This document shows positions 1-9,168 of a DNA stretch of 64,000 bases, piece after piece. Source of the DNA: an uncultured Selenomonadales bacterium (lineage in GTDB: Bacteria > Bacillota > Negativicutes > DSM-1736 > Dendrosporobacteraceae); NCBI GenBank assembly GCA_946407015.1, contig CAMJML010000001.1:248001-312000 (forward strand). The letters are read 5' to 3'. How positions within the stretch are numbered: the stretch's first letter is position 1; the number at the start of each line of letters is the position of its first letter. Both the position numbers and the translations under genes were made by a program. The notes under the pieces are model-generated. The model was not told the origin of the DNA, made no database searches, and saw only the letters and a list, made by a program, of their open reading frames with translations.

Positions 1-969
1 TTTGGTGACGGCTTCACTATTAGCCCCCACGGCAGTGACAAAGGTCTTGCCCAGCATTTCCTGGACAGCCCGTTGTGGAATCAGGAGTGCGCCGGTTCTA
101 TTTTCACCGATGGCAACGATACGGGCGAACATTCCTGGTACTAACAGTTGGTTTGGATTCGCAAAAGCGGCTTTCATCGCCAGGGTGCCGGTCTGGTTGG
201 CCAGACCCCGGTCAATTTGCTCGAGGTGGCCGGATACGGGGTATTCACTGCCGTCACTGAGGACCAGCTTCAGATTTTGTCCCCACGAATCCGGAGAGCT
301 TCCCAGGCGGGCAAATTTTAGATATTCGTTTTCACTCATGCTGAAACGGACCTGTACCGGATCAACGGTCGAAACGGTTGCCAGCACTGTGCTGCCGGCT
401 GTGACATAGCCGCCGACACTGAGTTCGCCAACCCCGATACGGCCGTCCACAGGGGAAACGACCAGGGTGTCACTCAGGTCATTGTTGGCTTGGTCTAATT
501 TGGCCTGATAGGCATTGACCTGGGCCTGAGCCTGTTCAGCCTGGGATAGCGAAGTATCCAAAGCCTGAGCGGCAATGCCTCCTTGGGCGGCCAAACTTTG
601 ATAGCGGGTGACATCGCGGCGGATATTGCTGAGTGAAGCTTGCGCTTGCGCGACTTGCGCCCGGGCGTCCGCTACAGCGGCCAGGTACTGGCGCTGATCG
701 ATTTCGAATAAAGGCTGCCCGGCGCTTACAGTATCGCCGCCTTTAACGAATTTGCGGGCAATGTTGCCGGAGACCTGAGCCTTAATCGGCACTTCATCCT
801 TTGCGACAACCTCACCTACATACTCATATGTAACCGGTGTATCCTTCTGGATCACTTGCATGGCCTTAACCGCGACTTGTTGCGGTGGACGGGCTGTTTG
901 CTGCTTGCTGCATCCTGTTGCAACAATTAAAGCAAGGGCCATGAACCATATGATGCTTTTTTTGTTCAC
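1..969 (-). CDS. RND efflux periplasmic adaptor lipoprotein (truncated at window edge)
   Basis: This is the N-terminal 323 codons of a membrane-fusion (AcrA/MdtA-type) adaptor that would link an inner-membrane RND pump to an outer-membrane channel. The product starts at a GTG (969-967) preceded by GAGGAGG. It opens with a short hydrophobic signal ending in a lipobox-like VATGCS, so it is probably a lipoprotein. Next come the biotinyl-lipoyl-like half (EVPIKAQVSGNIARKFVKGG), an Ala/Gln-rich alpha-hairpin, and the second lipoyl half and beta-barrel running off the window. The frame stays open to base 1. It lies 53 bp downstream of a TetR regulator on the same strand, the usual regulator-adaptor-pump order; the pump itself would lie outside the window. 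Substrate cannot be inferred. Confidence 0.9.
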   Translation of the reverse strand, partial: MNKKSIIWFMALALIVATGCSKQQTARPPQQVAVKAMQVIQKDTPVTYEYVGEVVAKDEVPIKAQVSGNIARKFVKGGDTVSAGQPLFEIDQRQYLAAVADARAQVAQAQASLSNIRRDVTRYQSLAAQGGIAAQALDTSLSQAEQAQAQVNAYQAKLDQANNDLSDTLVVSPVDGRIGVGELSVGGYVTAGSTVLATVSTVDPVQVRFSMSENEYLKFARLGSSPDSWGQNLKLVLSDGSEYPVSGHLEQIDRGLANQTGTLAMKAAFANPNQLLVPGMFARIVAIGENRTGALLIPQRAVQEMLGKTFVTAVGANSEAVTK

Positions 970-1022
970 CGTTACTTTCCTCCTCATCTTTGGGCTTCTT
1001 TATGTTAGAAATGCAGGAATCA

Positions 1023-1619
1023 CTATGGCTGAGACTCCAAGTCCGGGCTGGTTTTCGCGGCCAGACCAAAGAGTAATATATCGACCATATATTCGATCAT
1101 TTCCTTCATGGTAACTTTATGCTGCAATAAAAAGTCCTGATTGGCAAACTCATGAAACGAGCCTCTGAACATAACCCAGACAGCCGGGAAAAAAACGCTG
1201 CGGAACCGGCCTGTTTTCTCTCCTTCTTGAACCAGGGTTTCAATCAGGCGCCATTTTGCCTCAATATCGGCCTCTACCGTTTTCCATTGTTCGGGCATAA
1301 ATTTCCGGATTTCAAAAGCTACCCGGTCGGTGGTTTCCGGGCAAAGCGAAGGCCTGACCAGCATAATCTGCTTGAACTTCTCGGTTACATCAAGCTGAGG
1401 ATCATTCATGATCAACTCACGTTTTTCCTTTAATTCCGCAATCGCCGAATGCAATATGTAACTGATCAATTCTTCTTTAGAAGCAAAATTTTCATATAAT
1501 GTCCGTTTGCTTACCCCCAGACGCCGGGCCAAATCGTCCATGGTAAATTTGACTCCACGGTCATTCATCTCTTTAATGGCCTCACAAATAATTCTATTGC
1601 GCAATGACCAATCCTCCAT
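1023..1619 (-). CDS. TetR/AcrR family transcriptional regulator
   Basis: A 198-residue TetR-type repressor. The N-terminal helix-turn-helix (about residues 8-52) carries the typical FTMDDLARRLGVSKRTLYENF motif region, followed by an all-helical ligand-binding half that I cannot assign to a ligand. I chose ATG 1619 because AAGGAG lies 9 bases upstream; a TTG two codons earlier is too close to that site. It is first in a putative operon with the RND adaptor, so it most likely represses its own efflux system in the absence of a toxic compound. This role is inferred from gene order only. Confidence 0.9.
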   Translation of the reverse strand: MEDWSLRNRIICEAIKEMNDRGVKFTMDDLARRLGVSKRTLYENFASKEELISYILHSAIAELKEKRELIMNDPQLDVTEKFKQIMLVRPSLCPETTDRVAFEIRKFMPEQWKTVEADIEAKWRLIETLVQEGEKTGRFRSVFFPAVWVMFRGSFHEFANQDFLLQHKVTMKEMIEYMVDILLFGLAAKTSPDLESQP

Positions 1620-1815
1620 TTCCAAACACTCCTTAGCTGTTTCTCAAGGGAATCGCTTGGCTGAATTGTTTGATTCTTCAGAACAAACCATGAAAACTAT
1701 TTTCGTGTTTTCGTTACCAATAGCTTACACTTCTTCCGGGTAGATGTCAATGATTTCTGGGTGAATAAGAAGGTCTCCGAGCCGTTGCTGTCATACGGAA
1801 AAACAGCTGAATAGC

Positions 1816-1856
1816 AAAAGCCGCCGGAGCAGGGGAGAGCAGGTCCGGCGGCTTTT
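1816..1856. terminator. Bidirectional intrinsic terminator
   Basis: A 13-bp perfect inverted repeat (AAAAGCCGCCGGA / TCCGGCGGCTTTT) around a 15-base loop. On the minus strand it follows directly after the gene ending at 1860 and has a T-rich exit. Confidence 0.85.
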
Positions 1857-1859
1857 ATT

Positions 1860-2399
1860 TCAACGCATCTCGGCAGTTAAAAAATTGAAGTGGACAAGGA
1901 TCAGCCAGGCGATCAGAACGGTTATTGCCCAGGCCTTGACGGGATGATTGCGGTGGACGGCAAAAATCGGAAACATGGTACAGTTCAGCAGCGCGGACCA
2001 TCCTAAAGACCAGCCGTGCTGGTAGGTGATGCCGCCATTTTGTTGATCAATGGCTTCGATGATGGTATAGCCGATAATCCAGATAAGATGATAAACAATC
2101 TGATTGAATGGTCCCTGCCGGGGGTATTTGGATAGAAACAGCCAAGCGGTCAGGGGGAGAATGGTAAAGGTATTCAAAAGGTTAAGCACGGTATGCGTAC
2201 GGATCAATCCGTCTGCCGAAAAAACCCATAACAGCTGATGATAGGATAAATAGCTGGCCAGCATATTGACCAGCATGGCAAATAACATGGTAGGGTAATA
2301 GTGCAGCCGCCAGTTATGCCGGTCACCCACTTTCCAGGCTCCAAGGATAAAGCCAGCTAATAACAGGAAGCGAAAAATTAAATGAAAATCCATGATCAT
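1860..2399 (-). CDS. CBO0543-like multi-pass membrane protein, function unknown
   Basis: A 179-residue integral membrane protein with about five or six hydrophobic segments and many aromatic residues (LHYYPTML near residue 33, HLIWIIGY near 104). It resembles the small CBO0543-type membrane proteins of Bacillus and Clostridium, which have no assigned biochemical role. Two in-frame ATGs (2399 and 2393) are possible starts; the ribosome-binding site is weak (GGCAGG). It stands alone between a terminator and an unrelated membrane protein on the same strand, so context adds little. The family label is from memory. Confidence 0.7.
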   Translation of the reverse strand: MIMDFHLIFRFLLLAGFILGAWKVGDRHNWRLHYYPTMLFAMLVNMLASYLSYHQLLWVFSADGLIRTHTVLNLLNTFTILPLTAWLFLSKYPRQGPFNQIVYHLIWIIGYTIIEAIDQQNGGITYQHGWSLGWSALLNCTMFPIFAVHRNHPVKAWAITVLIAWLILVHFNFLTAEMR

Positions 2400-2494
2400 G
2401 ACCTGCCTATTATGTAGAGACTCATAGTATTAGAGTTCAGCGATATCGGACATTTTATACATACCCATTTTGGCAAGCCTTCAATACCCGGCCG

Positions 2495-3154
2495 TTAAAG
2501 TTTTAAATCGGTTTTGATCTTCGCAATCTTCGGCATGATATCCAGATAAACCGGATTGGACAGAATAGCCAGTTTTTTGATTTCAGCAGCCAGATCGGCT
2601 GCCTTTTGGTTCTTATTTTTAGGATCGCCAAGAATCTTAACAGCCGTTTCAAATAGCTGTACCCGGGCAGCGGCCACAGACTGGGTTTCATTGAGCAGGC
2701 TGCTGACCAGTTCCTGTTGAGCTAGGGGCAGTTCCGGGGGAGGCAGCAGTTTGGTTAACTCTTCGCTGTCGGTGCGGCTATTGTCCAAAATGGTGGTCAA
2801 TTCGGCCGCTGCTGAGCTTTTGGAATGCTCCCCGGTTTCGAGGTCATGGATCACCCGGCCGAATTCCTGCCAGGTCCTATCAAAGCTGTCGAGGCATAGC
2901 TGGTATTGTTTAAACCATTGGGTAAAAGCAGCTTGCTGCTGCGGCAAAGTGAAATCAGCCTCAACCTGAAGAGCCGGCTGAGTGATGTGTGATTTATCGG
3001 GAATATAAGTGACAAAGGCAGGCACGGTAATGAAAAGAGCCAACAACAGTTTCCAGCGGCTCCGGCGCTTAAAAATAAGGACAAAGGGAACGAGCAGGAT
3101 CATGATGGAAAGCAAGAGGATCAATTCGTTATGGCTGGATTGAGTTTCGGTCAT
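2495..3154 (-). CDS. Hypothetical membrane-anchored protein
   Basis: A 219-residue protein I do not recognise. ATG 3154 is chosen because AAGGAG sits 8 bases upstream. Residues about 10-30 form a hydrophobic segment, followed by a basic stretch (KRRSRWK), a second hydrophobic segment near 35-50, and a soluble, helix-rich, Gln/Ala/Leu-rich C-terminal domain (residues about 65-219). That domain probably lies outside the cytoplasmic membrane. No cysteine clusters, catalytic motifs or lipobox were seen. The neighbouring membrane protein on the same strand is 95 bp downstream and has its own terminator. Confidence 0.65.
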   Translation of the reverse strand: MTETQSSHNELILLLSIMILLVPFVLIFKRRSRWKLLLALFITVPAFVTYIPDKSHITQPALQVEADFTLPQQQAAFTQWFKQYQLCLDSFDRTWQEFGRVIHDLETGEHSKSSAAAELTTILDNSRTDSEELTKLLPPPELPLAQQELVSSLLNETQSVAAARVQLFETAVKILGDPKNKNQKAADLAAEIKKLAILSNPVYLDIMPKIAKIKTDLKL

Positions 3155-3330
3155 CAGGGATACTCCTTTTACTATACTAACGGTTATCTTCGACAAAAGC
3201 AGGCCGTTTCCCTTGCTTGCCTCCAAGTAAGCTGATTAGCGCATTCGGGTAAGAATAGTGAGATCAAGCCTGTGCAATTTGTCAATGTCTGTCTCGCGTG
3301 TATACATGCGGTCTGTAGGTGGAACATGGC

Positions 3331-3360
3331 TTTACTTTAGAGTAAAAAATGCTATATTAT
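3331..3360 (+). promoter_or_regulatory. Possible dctA promoter in the 294-bp upstream gap
   Basis: The gap 3155-3448 is AT-rich towards dctA and contains a TTTACT hexamer followed 18 bases later by TATTAT. Nothing else recognisable lies in it. The match is weak and no operator symmetry was identified. Confidence 0.35.
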
Positions 3361-3448
3361 ATATGAGAATTCTTTTTATTGGGAGCAATCTTCCAATAAA
3401 TAGCGACAAAAGCGAATTTTGGGATAAGAGAGGGGATAATAGCGGCAA

Positions 3449-4708
3449 ATGAAACAACCTATTTATAAGTATTTGTATTTTCAAGTTATTTTTGCAATTA
3501 TTGTTGGTATTTTTCTGGGTCATTTTTATCCTTCATTTGGGGTACAAATGAAGCCGTTTGGTGATGGATTTATAAAACTGATTAAAATGATTATTGCACC
3601 GATTATTTTTTGTACCGTGGTTGTTGGGATCGCCGGCATGGGCTGCATGAAGAAAGTAGGCCGGGTGGGCGGCAAAGCCTTGTTGTATTTTGAACTGGTT
3701 TCGACTGTCGCGCTCATTATCGGCTTGACGGTCGTCAATTTGGTTAAGCCCGGTGCCGGTATGAATGCCGATATTAGTACCCTGGACAGTAAAGCCGTAG
3801 CGGCCTATACCAAAGCGGCCGGCAGTCAAAGCACAGTGGACTTTTTGCTTAATATCATTCCCAATACGGTGATTGATGCTTTCGCCAAGGGCGATATTCT
3901 GCAAGTTTTGCTTTTTTCCGTCTTGTTTGGGTTTGCTTTATCCGCGATGGGGGAAAAAGGCAACCGCCTGCTGTGCATCATTGATGAAGTTTCCCATGCT
4001 TTGTTCGGTGTTGTCGGCCTGATTATGAAAGTGGCGCCGCTGGGAGCTTTTGGCGCTATGGCCTTTACGATCGGCAAATATGGTTTAGCCTCCCTGGCTC
4101 CGCTGGCTAAACTGATGGGAAGTTTTTATCTCACCTGCTTGCTGTTTATTTTCCTGGTTTTGGGGACTATTTCCCATTATGCGGGCTTTAGTATTGTGAG
4201 TTTTATTAAGTATATTAAGGAAGAATTGCTGATTGTTTTAGGCACCTCCTCTTCAGAAAGCGTATTGCCGCGGATGATGGATAAGCTGGAAAAATTGGGC
4301 TGCTCCAAATCCGTTGTCGGTCTTGTTATTCCAACCGGTTATTCGTTTAATTTGGATGGAACCTCCATCTATCTGACCATGGCGGCCATTTTTGTTGCCC
4401 AAGCCACCAATACCGAGCTTACGCTGATGCAGCAATTGACCATTCTGGCGGTGCTGCTGCTGACTTCAAAAGGTGCATCCGGAGTTACGGGCAGCGGCTT
4501 TATCACGCTGGCTGCGACGTTATCGGTTATTCCCACCATTCCTGTTGCCGGCTTGGCTTTGATTTTGGGAATTGACCGCTTCATGTCGGAAGCAAGGGCA
4601 CTGACCAACCTGATTGGTAACGGTGTTGCAACCGTTGTGGTGTCGAGCTGGGAAAAAGAACTGGACAAAGAACAGTTGCAGAAGATGTTGCATGAGTCCT
4701 CAGACTGA
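3449..4708 (+). CDS. dctA: C4-dicarboxylate:cation symporter DctA
   Basis: A 419-residue member of the dicarboxylate/amino acid:cation symporter family. It closely follows bacterial DctA along its whole length: N-terminal [39 protein letters not shown], the serine-rich re-entrant loop [13 protein letters not shown] (residues about 264-276), the substrate-binding region [12 protein letters not shown] and the C-terminal [13 protein letters not shown]. It should import succinate, fumarate or malate with protons or sodium across the inner membrane. It overlaps the following DUF1653 gene by 17 bp. No DctSR/DcuSR sensor pair is adjacent. Close relatives that carry glutamate remain an alternative, but the sequence favours C4-dicarboxylates. 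Confidence 0.92.
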   Translation: MKQPIYKYLYFQVIFAIIVGIFLGHFYPSFGVQMKPFGDGFIKLIKMIIAPIIFCTVVVGIAGMGCMKKVGRVGGKALLYFELVSTVALIIGLTVVNLVKPGAGMNADISTLDSKAVAAYTKAAGSQSTVDFLLNIIPNTVIDAFAKGDILQVLLFSVLFGFALSAMGEKGNRLLCIIDEVSHALFGVVGLIMKVAPLGAFGAMAFTIGKYGLASLAPLAKLMGSFYLTCLLFIFLVLGTISHYAGFSIVSFIKYIKEELLIVLGTSSSESVLPRMMDKLEKLGCSKSVVGLVIPTGYSFNLDGTSIYLTMAAIFVAQATNTELTLMQQLTILAVLLLTSKGASGVTGSGFITLAATLSVIPTIPVAGLALILGIDRFMSEARALTNLIGNGVATVVVSSWEKELDKEQLQKMLHESSD

Positions 4709-4946
4709 GTGTATTCGAGCCGGCATTTACCGACATTATAAAGGAAACTATTATCAGGTTCTGGGGGAAGCCCGGCATAGTGAAACGCTGGAATCCCTGG
4801 TTGTCTATCAGGCACTTTATGGTGAGTATGGCCTGTGGGTCAGACCTAAAGCCATGTTTATAGAAAATGTTCTGGTAGCCGGCAAAAGCCAGCCGCGCTT
4901 TTGCTTTGTAAGTGATAAGAAGGACGGTCAGGACAAGGAAGCTTAG
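4692..4946 (+). CDS. DUF1653 family protein
   Basis: An 84-residue protein whose core (residues about 9-65: [20 protein letters not shown], then [21 protein letters not shown]) matches the DUF1653 fold, a small beta-rich domain found in many bacteria with no firm function. The chosen ATG lies inside the last codons of dctA (17-bp overlap), so translation is probably coupled to dctA. A strong terminator follows immediately. Confidence 0.82.
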   Translation: MSPQTECIRAGIYRHYKGNYYQVLGEARHSETLESLVVYQALYGEYGLWVRPKAMFIENVLVAGKSQPRFCFVSDKKDGQDKEA

Positions 4947-4953
4947 ACGAAAA

Positions 4954-4982
4954 AAAGACTGCTGATGCTCAGCAGTCTTTTT
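4954..4982. terminator. Bidirectional intrinsic terminator
   Basis: AAAGACTGCTGA / TCAGCAGTCTTT stem with a 3-base loop, flanked by A-run and T-run. It closes the dctA-DUF1653 unit and the convergent gene ending at 5006. Confidence 0.9.
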
Positions 4983-5005
4983 CATTGTAGCAGAATCCTG
5001 TTTGC

Positions 5006-6799
5006 CTACCGCAAATATTTACTGCGAACCGTCTCGAGGTCGGTCGTAGCAAGCTGATCGGCAACGTCAATCACAGCCTGAATTTTTTGGTCTTTATAAA
5101 GGCCCAGTGAAGTCGTTTGGCCGATACTCAGCGGCAATTGGACCCCGGTTTTTTCAACGGTAAACGTTTTGAGGACCGCTTTCTTCTGATAATCATATAA
5201 AACCCATTCACCGGACGGATCATCAAAGTTGGCTAAATCCAGAACCAGCGTGGCCGGGGTATGCTGCTGCAAAACTATAATCAGCGGTTCCAATTCGTAG
5301 CCTGTTCCCTTCAGATAAGCGGTTTGGGCGCCGCCGCCCAGTTCGGCCTTTTTAATCAGCCGGTCAGTCGGCACTTTACGCAGGTCATCGCCGTAAATGC
5401 TGGCGGCCCCGGCATTTTGCCCACCACAGCCTGAGCTGCCGTCGCTGGAGCAGCAGCGCTTATTGACAGGAGCGGCTACAGCCACTTTTGTGACATCCAC
5501 GGCTGCCAGATCGTCAACGACTTTGATAATGCCGTTCAGCATACCCATCCAGCAACTGAAGGTCAGATTATCTTCCTGGGGTGTAAATTCCAGCACATTT
5601 TGGCCTGTTTGCAGTTTTTTTCTCAGATTCAATTTGGGTACAATGATTTCATTATTGCAGGAATTAATTTGGCGTCCATCGACAACCAGTTTCAGGGGGA
5701 TACCTTTTTGTACAAACAGGATGTTGGGCGTATAGCCATTTTGATCGGCGGTAATGGTCAGCGTTTGTGTTCCGTCACTCATCTCGGCTTTCAGGGCACT
5801 GCCGGTGGTGCTTTGGGTGGCTACCTGGCTAAAAGGCAGGTTCCAGCCTGCCAGTGACAAGCCGCGATTGGTCATAACCAAGCCTAAAACGATAATGAAA
5901 ACGCCGCTGAATTTTAATAACCGGGAGGTGGCCTGTTTGCTCAACAGGGCCGATAAGCTGCCGAACGTGAGCATTAAGGGAATAGTGCCCAAAGCAAAGA
6001 CAAACATGGCTGTGGCACCGGCGCTGGCACTGCCGGTACTGAGTGCGTACAACTGCATAGTCTGCAGCGGGCCGCAGGGCATCAGGCCGTTTAAGAGACC
6101 AACGACAAACGGGGTCTTGGGTCTGCTGAAGTTTCCGGACGGTAAGGGCAGCCTCAGCCATTTGCGGCCAAGATTGAAGCCCGCCATGTTGAGGCCCATC
6201 AGGACCATAAAAAAGCCGGCGGCAATGGTGAATAAAGCCATGAATTCCAGCGATAAGGACAAAATAGAACCCAGGGCACCGACCAGTCCACCCAGCAAGG
6301 TATAGCTAATCAGGCGGCCGGCATTATAGCTCAAGGCCGGAACCAGCGCGGCAGTTTTGGTGCCTGCCTGATTCAAGCTTTGGGACAACATGATTCCGCC
6401 GCACATACCGACACAGTGAAGCGAAGTAAAGATTCCAATGGTAAACAATAATAAATACGTGACTTGCCCTTGCAGACTGGCGGTCATATCCAGACTGCCG
6501 GAATACTGGCTTAACACCACGACCATTCCGAAGATCAGCACCAAGGGCAGTAAACTATTGCTTTTTTTAGCAGGGGCAGGCTGGTCGATCTGCAGCTCGT
6601 AGCCGGCATGGCTAATGGCTGCGGCGATTGTTTCCGGTTTACAAATGTCGGGGTTATATTCCACCCGGACAAGGTTTTCCGGGAAACTTGCCGACACAGC
6701 GACCATGCCATTTAATTTGGAAAGGGCTTTGACCAGGCGGGTTTCACAGGCCGGGCAGTGCATTCCGCGGATTATGAGTTCCTGCTTTACAGTGTTCAT
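5006..6799 (-). CDS. HMA domain / TauE-like sulfite-exporter-type membrane domain / cupredoxin-like fusion
   Basis: A 597-residue fusion. Residues about 5-70 are a heavy-metal-associated domain with the CPAC metal site (GMHCPACETRLVKAL). Residues about 100-330 form a six-TM UreH/TauE-SafE/DsbD-like domain with paired motifs LHCVGMCGG and LMPCGPLQTMQ. Residues about 345-440 resemble a cupredoxin or plastocyanin-like domain with NSCNNEI and FSCWMGM, a plausible Cys/Met copper site. A Cys-rich linker (KRCCSSDGSSGCGG) leads to a C-terminal beta-rich domain. Related HMA-TauE-cupredoxin proteins are thought to handle copper or thiol redox at the membrane. Start ATG 6799 has GGAG 8 bases upstream. 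Copper transfer is an inference from these residues. Confidence 0.85.
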   Translation of the reverse strand: MNTVKQELIIRGMHCPACETRLVKALSKLNGMVAVSASFPENLVRVEYNPDICKPETIAAAISHAGYELQIDQPAPAKKSNSLLPLVLIFGMVVVLSQYSGSLDMTASLQGQVTYLLLFTIGIFTSLHCVGMCGGIMLSQSLNQAGTKTAALVPALSYNAGRLISYTLLGGLVGALGSILSLSLEFMALFTIAAGFFMVLMGLNMAGFNLGRKWLRLPLPSGNFSRPKTPFVVGLLNGLMPCGPLQTMQLYALSTGSASAGATAMFVFALGTIPLMLTFGSLSALLSKQATSRLLKFSGVFIIVLGLVMTNRGLSLAGWNLPFSQVATQSTTGSALKAEMSDGTQTLTITADQNGYTPNILFVQKGIPLKLVVDGRQINSCNNEIIVPKLNLRKKLQTGQNVLEFTPQEDNLTFSCWMGMLNGIIKVVDDLAAVDVTKVAVAAPVNKRCCSSDGSSGCGGQNAGAASIYGDDLRKVPTDRLIKKAELGGGAQTAYLKGTGYELEPLIIVLQQHTPATLVLDLANFDDPSGEWVLYDYQKKAVLKTFTVEKTGVQLPLSIGQTTSLGLYKDQKIQAVIDVADQLATTDLETVRSKYLR

Positions 6800-7005
6800 T
6801 GACATCACTCCAAAGAAAAGTATGCCCAATTATATGCCAAAGCCATTCGGTTTTTGCCGGAATTTAAACAGGTGGATATGGGCACAATGACTGTGGCAGT
6901 CCTGGCAGATCATCTTTCTTGATCATACCATAAACGGGGCTTTCCTTGGAAGACATTCCTAGAAACTCAGCAAGTTATAGCGGGTTTTTGGCCAATAATT
7001 GACTT

Positions 7006-7158
7006 TTAGGCAGGGTAGCCGGGATTGAACAAGCGGCTCGCTAAGCTTTTCATCAAATAAAACAGCGCAACAAAGCTGATTCTATCCGCTCCATTGCGCT
7101 GTCCCCAACATTCTCTTTTTTGAATGGCGAGTATTCTTTTTCTCCGCAAGCGGGTCAT
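7006..7158 (-). CDS. Candidate 50-residue basic small protein
   Basis: A 50-codon reading frame beginning with ATG at 7158 and preceded by AAAGAGGTG at suitable spacing. The product is strongly basic at the N terminus (MTRLRRKRILAIQKRECW) and has a mildly hydrophobic middle. It lies downstream of a minus-strand promoter (7299-7327) and terminator-like hairpin, so its transcription could be attenuated. I recognise no family, and the frame could be fortuitous. Confidence 0.35.
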   Translation of the reverse strand: MTRLRRKRILAIQKRECWGQRNGADRISFVALFYLMKSLASRLFNPGYPA

Positions 7159-7191
7159 GATCACACCTCTTTTCTATGTTCATGGCTGGTT

Positions 7192-7281
7192 TGATTGATT
7201 GTGGCCGTTACAAACAAAAAACCGGCAGAAATGATGGACATTCCGGCCGGTACTTCATTGTACAGTATGTGCAATCAATCA
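7192..7281 (-). promoter_or_regulatory. Attenuator-like structured leader
   Basis: Read on the minus strand, a hairpin at 7251-7221 (ACCGGC / GCCGGT with an extended inner stem) runs into six T residues, a good intrinsic terminator about 70 nt after the predicted transcription start. A perfect 10-bp inverted repeat (TGATTGATTG, minus 7281-7272; CAATCAATCA, minus 7201-7192) encloses it, so read-through RNA could form an outer stem. It might be a roughly 80-nt small RNA or an attenuator for the 50-codon frame. Together with the promoter this is all I see in the gap 7159-7539. Confidence 0.5.
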
Positions 7282-7298
7282 CAATTAAGTTAGTTAAT

Positions 7299-7327
7299 AT
7301 TATATAAAGAAAAATGGTTCAATGCAA
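7299..7327 (-). promoter_or_regulatory. Sigma-A type promoter (minus strand)
   Basis: TTGCAT, 17 bases, TATAAT on the minus strand. Predicted transcription start near 7292, leading into the attenuator-like leader. No gene starts on this strand before the 50-codon frame. Confidence 0.55.
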
Positions 7328-7539
7328 GAATTTTTTGTTGGGTTGCGTTTCCAGCCTGATGATTGCTGCTGATCGCGTGATGGGCAGAGAAAAACTGCCG
7401 GCACTATCGGAACAAATTTTGAATTTTATGCCCGATGGAGTAGGACTATGATCCTAGATGCCGTATTGTTATTAACATATCGCGATTGCCGATTTTGACT
7501 CATCAATGTCTGGCGAGGCTGAAATAAGGTGCGTTTATC

Positions 7540-9093
7540 ATGAAACAATTCAGACAATCTTTGTATCTTATGAAACATTTACCATTACGCTTGCTGCTCA
7601 GCAGCTTAGCGTTGATCGTGATTGCCACTATTTGGGTTAGCACTTTTTCCCGCATCGGTTTCGAGCAGGAACTCGAAGTGAACGGAATTATGCGTGCCAA
7701 TGCCAATTTGGTCAAGGCTTTTGAAGAGCATATTCGCAGAAATTTGCAGACAGCGGATGACACGCTGTTGTTTTTAAAAAACAGTTATGAAGCCCATGGT
7801 GACATGACTCCGACCATGCTGGAGGTGATTCATGAGCCTAAGTCCGATCCTATTATGGATGTATCGGTAATTGGTCCTGGTGGCGAAGTTCTGGCCAGTT
7901 CAAAGCCCGAGTTTATGACCCTGAATTTTGCCGACAAGGAGTCTTTTCAGTTTCATCGTGCCCATGATTCCGGACAACCGTACCTGTCCAAACCGCTATT
8001 CGGTAAGTTCAGTAAAAAGTGGCTGTTTCATATTAGCCGCCGGCTGAATCACCCGGACGGCTCGTTCGCCGGCATGATTACGATGGGCATTGATCCGATC
8101 TATTTTTCAAACTTCTACCGGCAAATGAATCTTGGCCGGGATTATGCCGTCACCCTCATTGGAACGGACGGCATGATTCGCCTAAGGCAAACGGCCGACC
8201 GTTTGTCGGTCGGCGGGGATGCAGCCAATGCGCCCTTGTTTTCCTATGCCTCCAGGAACAGCCAGGGATCGTATGTGGATGTGTCGGTAGTGGATGGCAG
8301 CCGCCGTATTTATAGCTACAGCACCATGCCGGACTATCCGCTGATCATGTCGGTTTCGGTGCTGGAAAGTGAAGTCCTGGCAGGATTTGAAAGCCGCCGC
8401 AACCAGTATTACGGACAAATGGGGCTGATCACCGTGGTGATCCTGGCGATGTTTGGCCTGTTGATGTCCCTGATCAATAAAAAAGAAACTGCCGAAGAAG
8501 CGCTCAGGCTGAGCAATGAGCAACTGGAAAGTAAGATCAAGGAGAGAACACTGGCCTTGGAGGCCCTGAACCGGGAATTGCAGCATCTGTCGGTTTCTGA
8601 TGCCTTGACAGGCATTGCCAACCGCCGGTATTTTGATGACTACTTAAGCGCTGAATGGTTAAAAGCACTGCGGCTGCGGCACCCATTGGCCATTATTATG
8701 ATTGATATTGATTTTTTTAAGGACTATAACGATACTTACGGGCACCAGCTTGGTGATAAATGTGTGGCAACAGTGGCCAGAATTTTGAAGGCCGGAGTGA
8801 AACGGCCTGCCGATTTGGTTGCCCGGTACGGCGGTGAAGAGTTTGCCATTATTCTGCCTGACACCGACCAGGCCGGCGCTATGGTGGTTGCAAAGAAATT
8901 ACGGGTCCAGATTGAAGCGCAGGAGCTTGAACACAAAAATTCCGTGTACCGCAAAGTTACGGTCAGTTTAGGGGTTGCAGCCATGATTCCGGATTTTGAT
9001 GTCTTGCCGGCCCGCTTAATCGAATTGGCTGACCGGGCCTTGTATAAAGCTAAGAAAGAAGGCCGCAACCGGGTGAAGGCGGCACCCGGTTAA
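7540..9093 (+). CDS. Membrane diguanylate cyclase with Cache-type sensor
   Basis: A 517-residue GGDEF protein. TM1 is at about residues 14-36, an extracytoplasmic Cache/PDC-like sensor covers about 40-285, TM2 is at about 290-312, and a short coiled linker (ALRLSNEQLESKIKERTLALE) leads to the GGDEF domain (about 350-515). The active-site loop is GGEEF, and the inhibitory I-site RxxD (RPAD) is present five residues upstream, so the enzyme should make c-di-GMP from two GTP and be product-inhibited. Start ATG has AAGGTG upstream. It is monocistronic, but it is the only obvious c-di-GMP synthase in the window. The c-di-GMP-linked polysaccharide operon lies 22 kb away; any functional link is inference. 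The sensed ligand is unknown. Confidence 0.93.
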   Translation: MKQFRQSLYLMKHLPLRLLLSSLALIVIATIWVSTFSRIGFEQELEVNGIMRANANLVKAFEEHIRRNLQTADDTLLFLKNSYEAHGDMTPTMLEVIHEPKSDPIMDVSVIGPGGEVLASSKPEFMTLNFADKESFQFHRAHDSGQPYLSKPLFGKFSKKWLFHISRRLNHPDGSFAGMITMGIDPIYFSNFYRQMNLGRDYAVTLIGTDGMIRLRQTADRLSVGGDAANAPLFSYASRNSQGSYVDVSVVDGSRRIYSYSTMPDYPLIMSVSVLESEVLAGFESRRNQYYGQMGLITVVILAMFGLLMSLINKKETAEEALRLSNEQLESKIKERTLALEALNRELQHLSVSDALTGIANRRYFDDYLSAEWLKALRLRHPLAIIMIDIDFFKDYNDTYGHQLGDKCVATVARILKAGVKRPADLVARYGGEEFAIILPDTDQAGAMVVAKKLRVQIEAQELEHKNSVYRKVTVSLGVAAMIPDFDVLPARLIELADRALYKAKKEGRNRVKAAPG

Positions 9094-9168
9094 GCCGGAT
9101 TTATTGCTTGCCGGTATTTTTGTAACGGACTATAATGAAAGTAAGACCTTGGGCGTGAGGAGGCTTTT

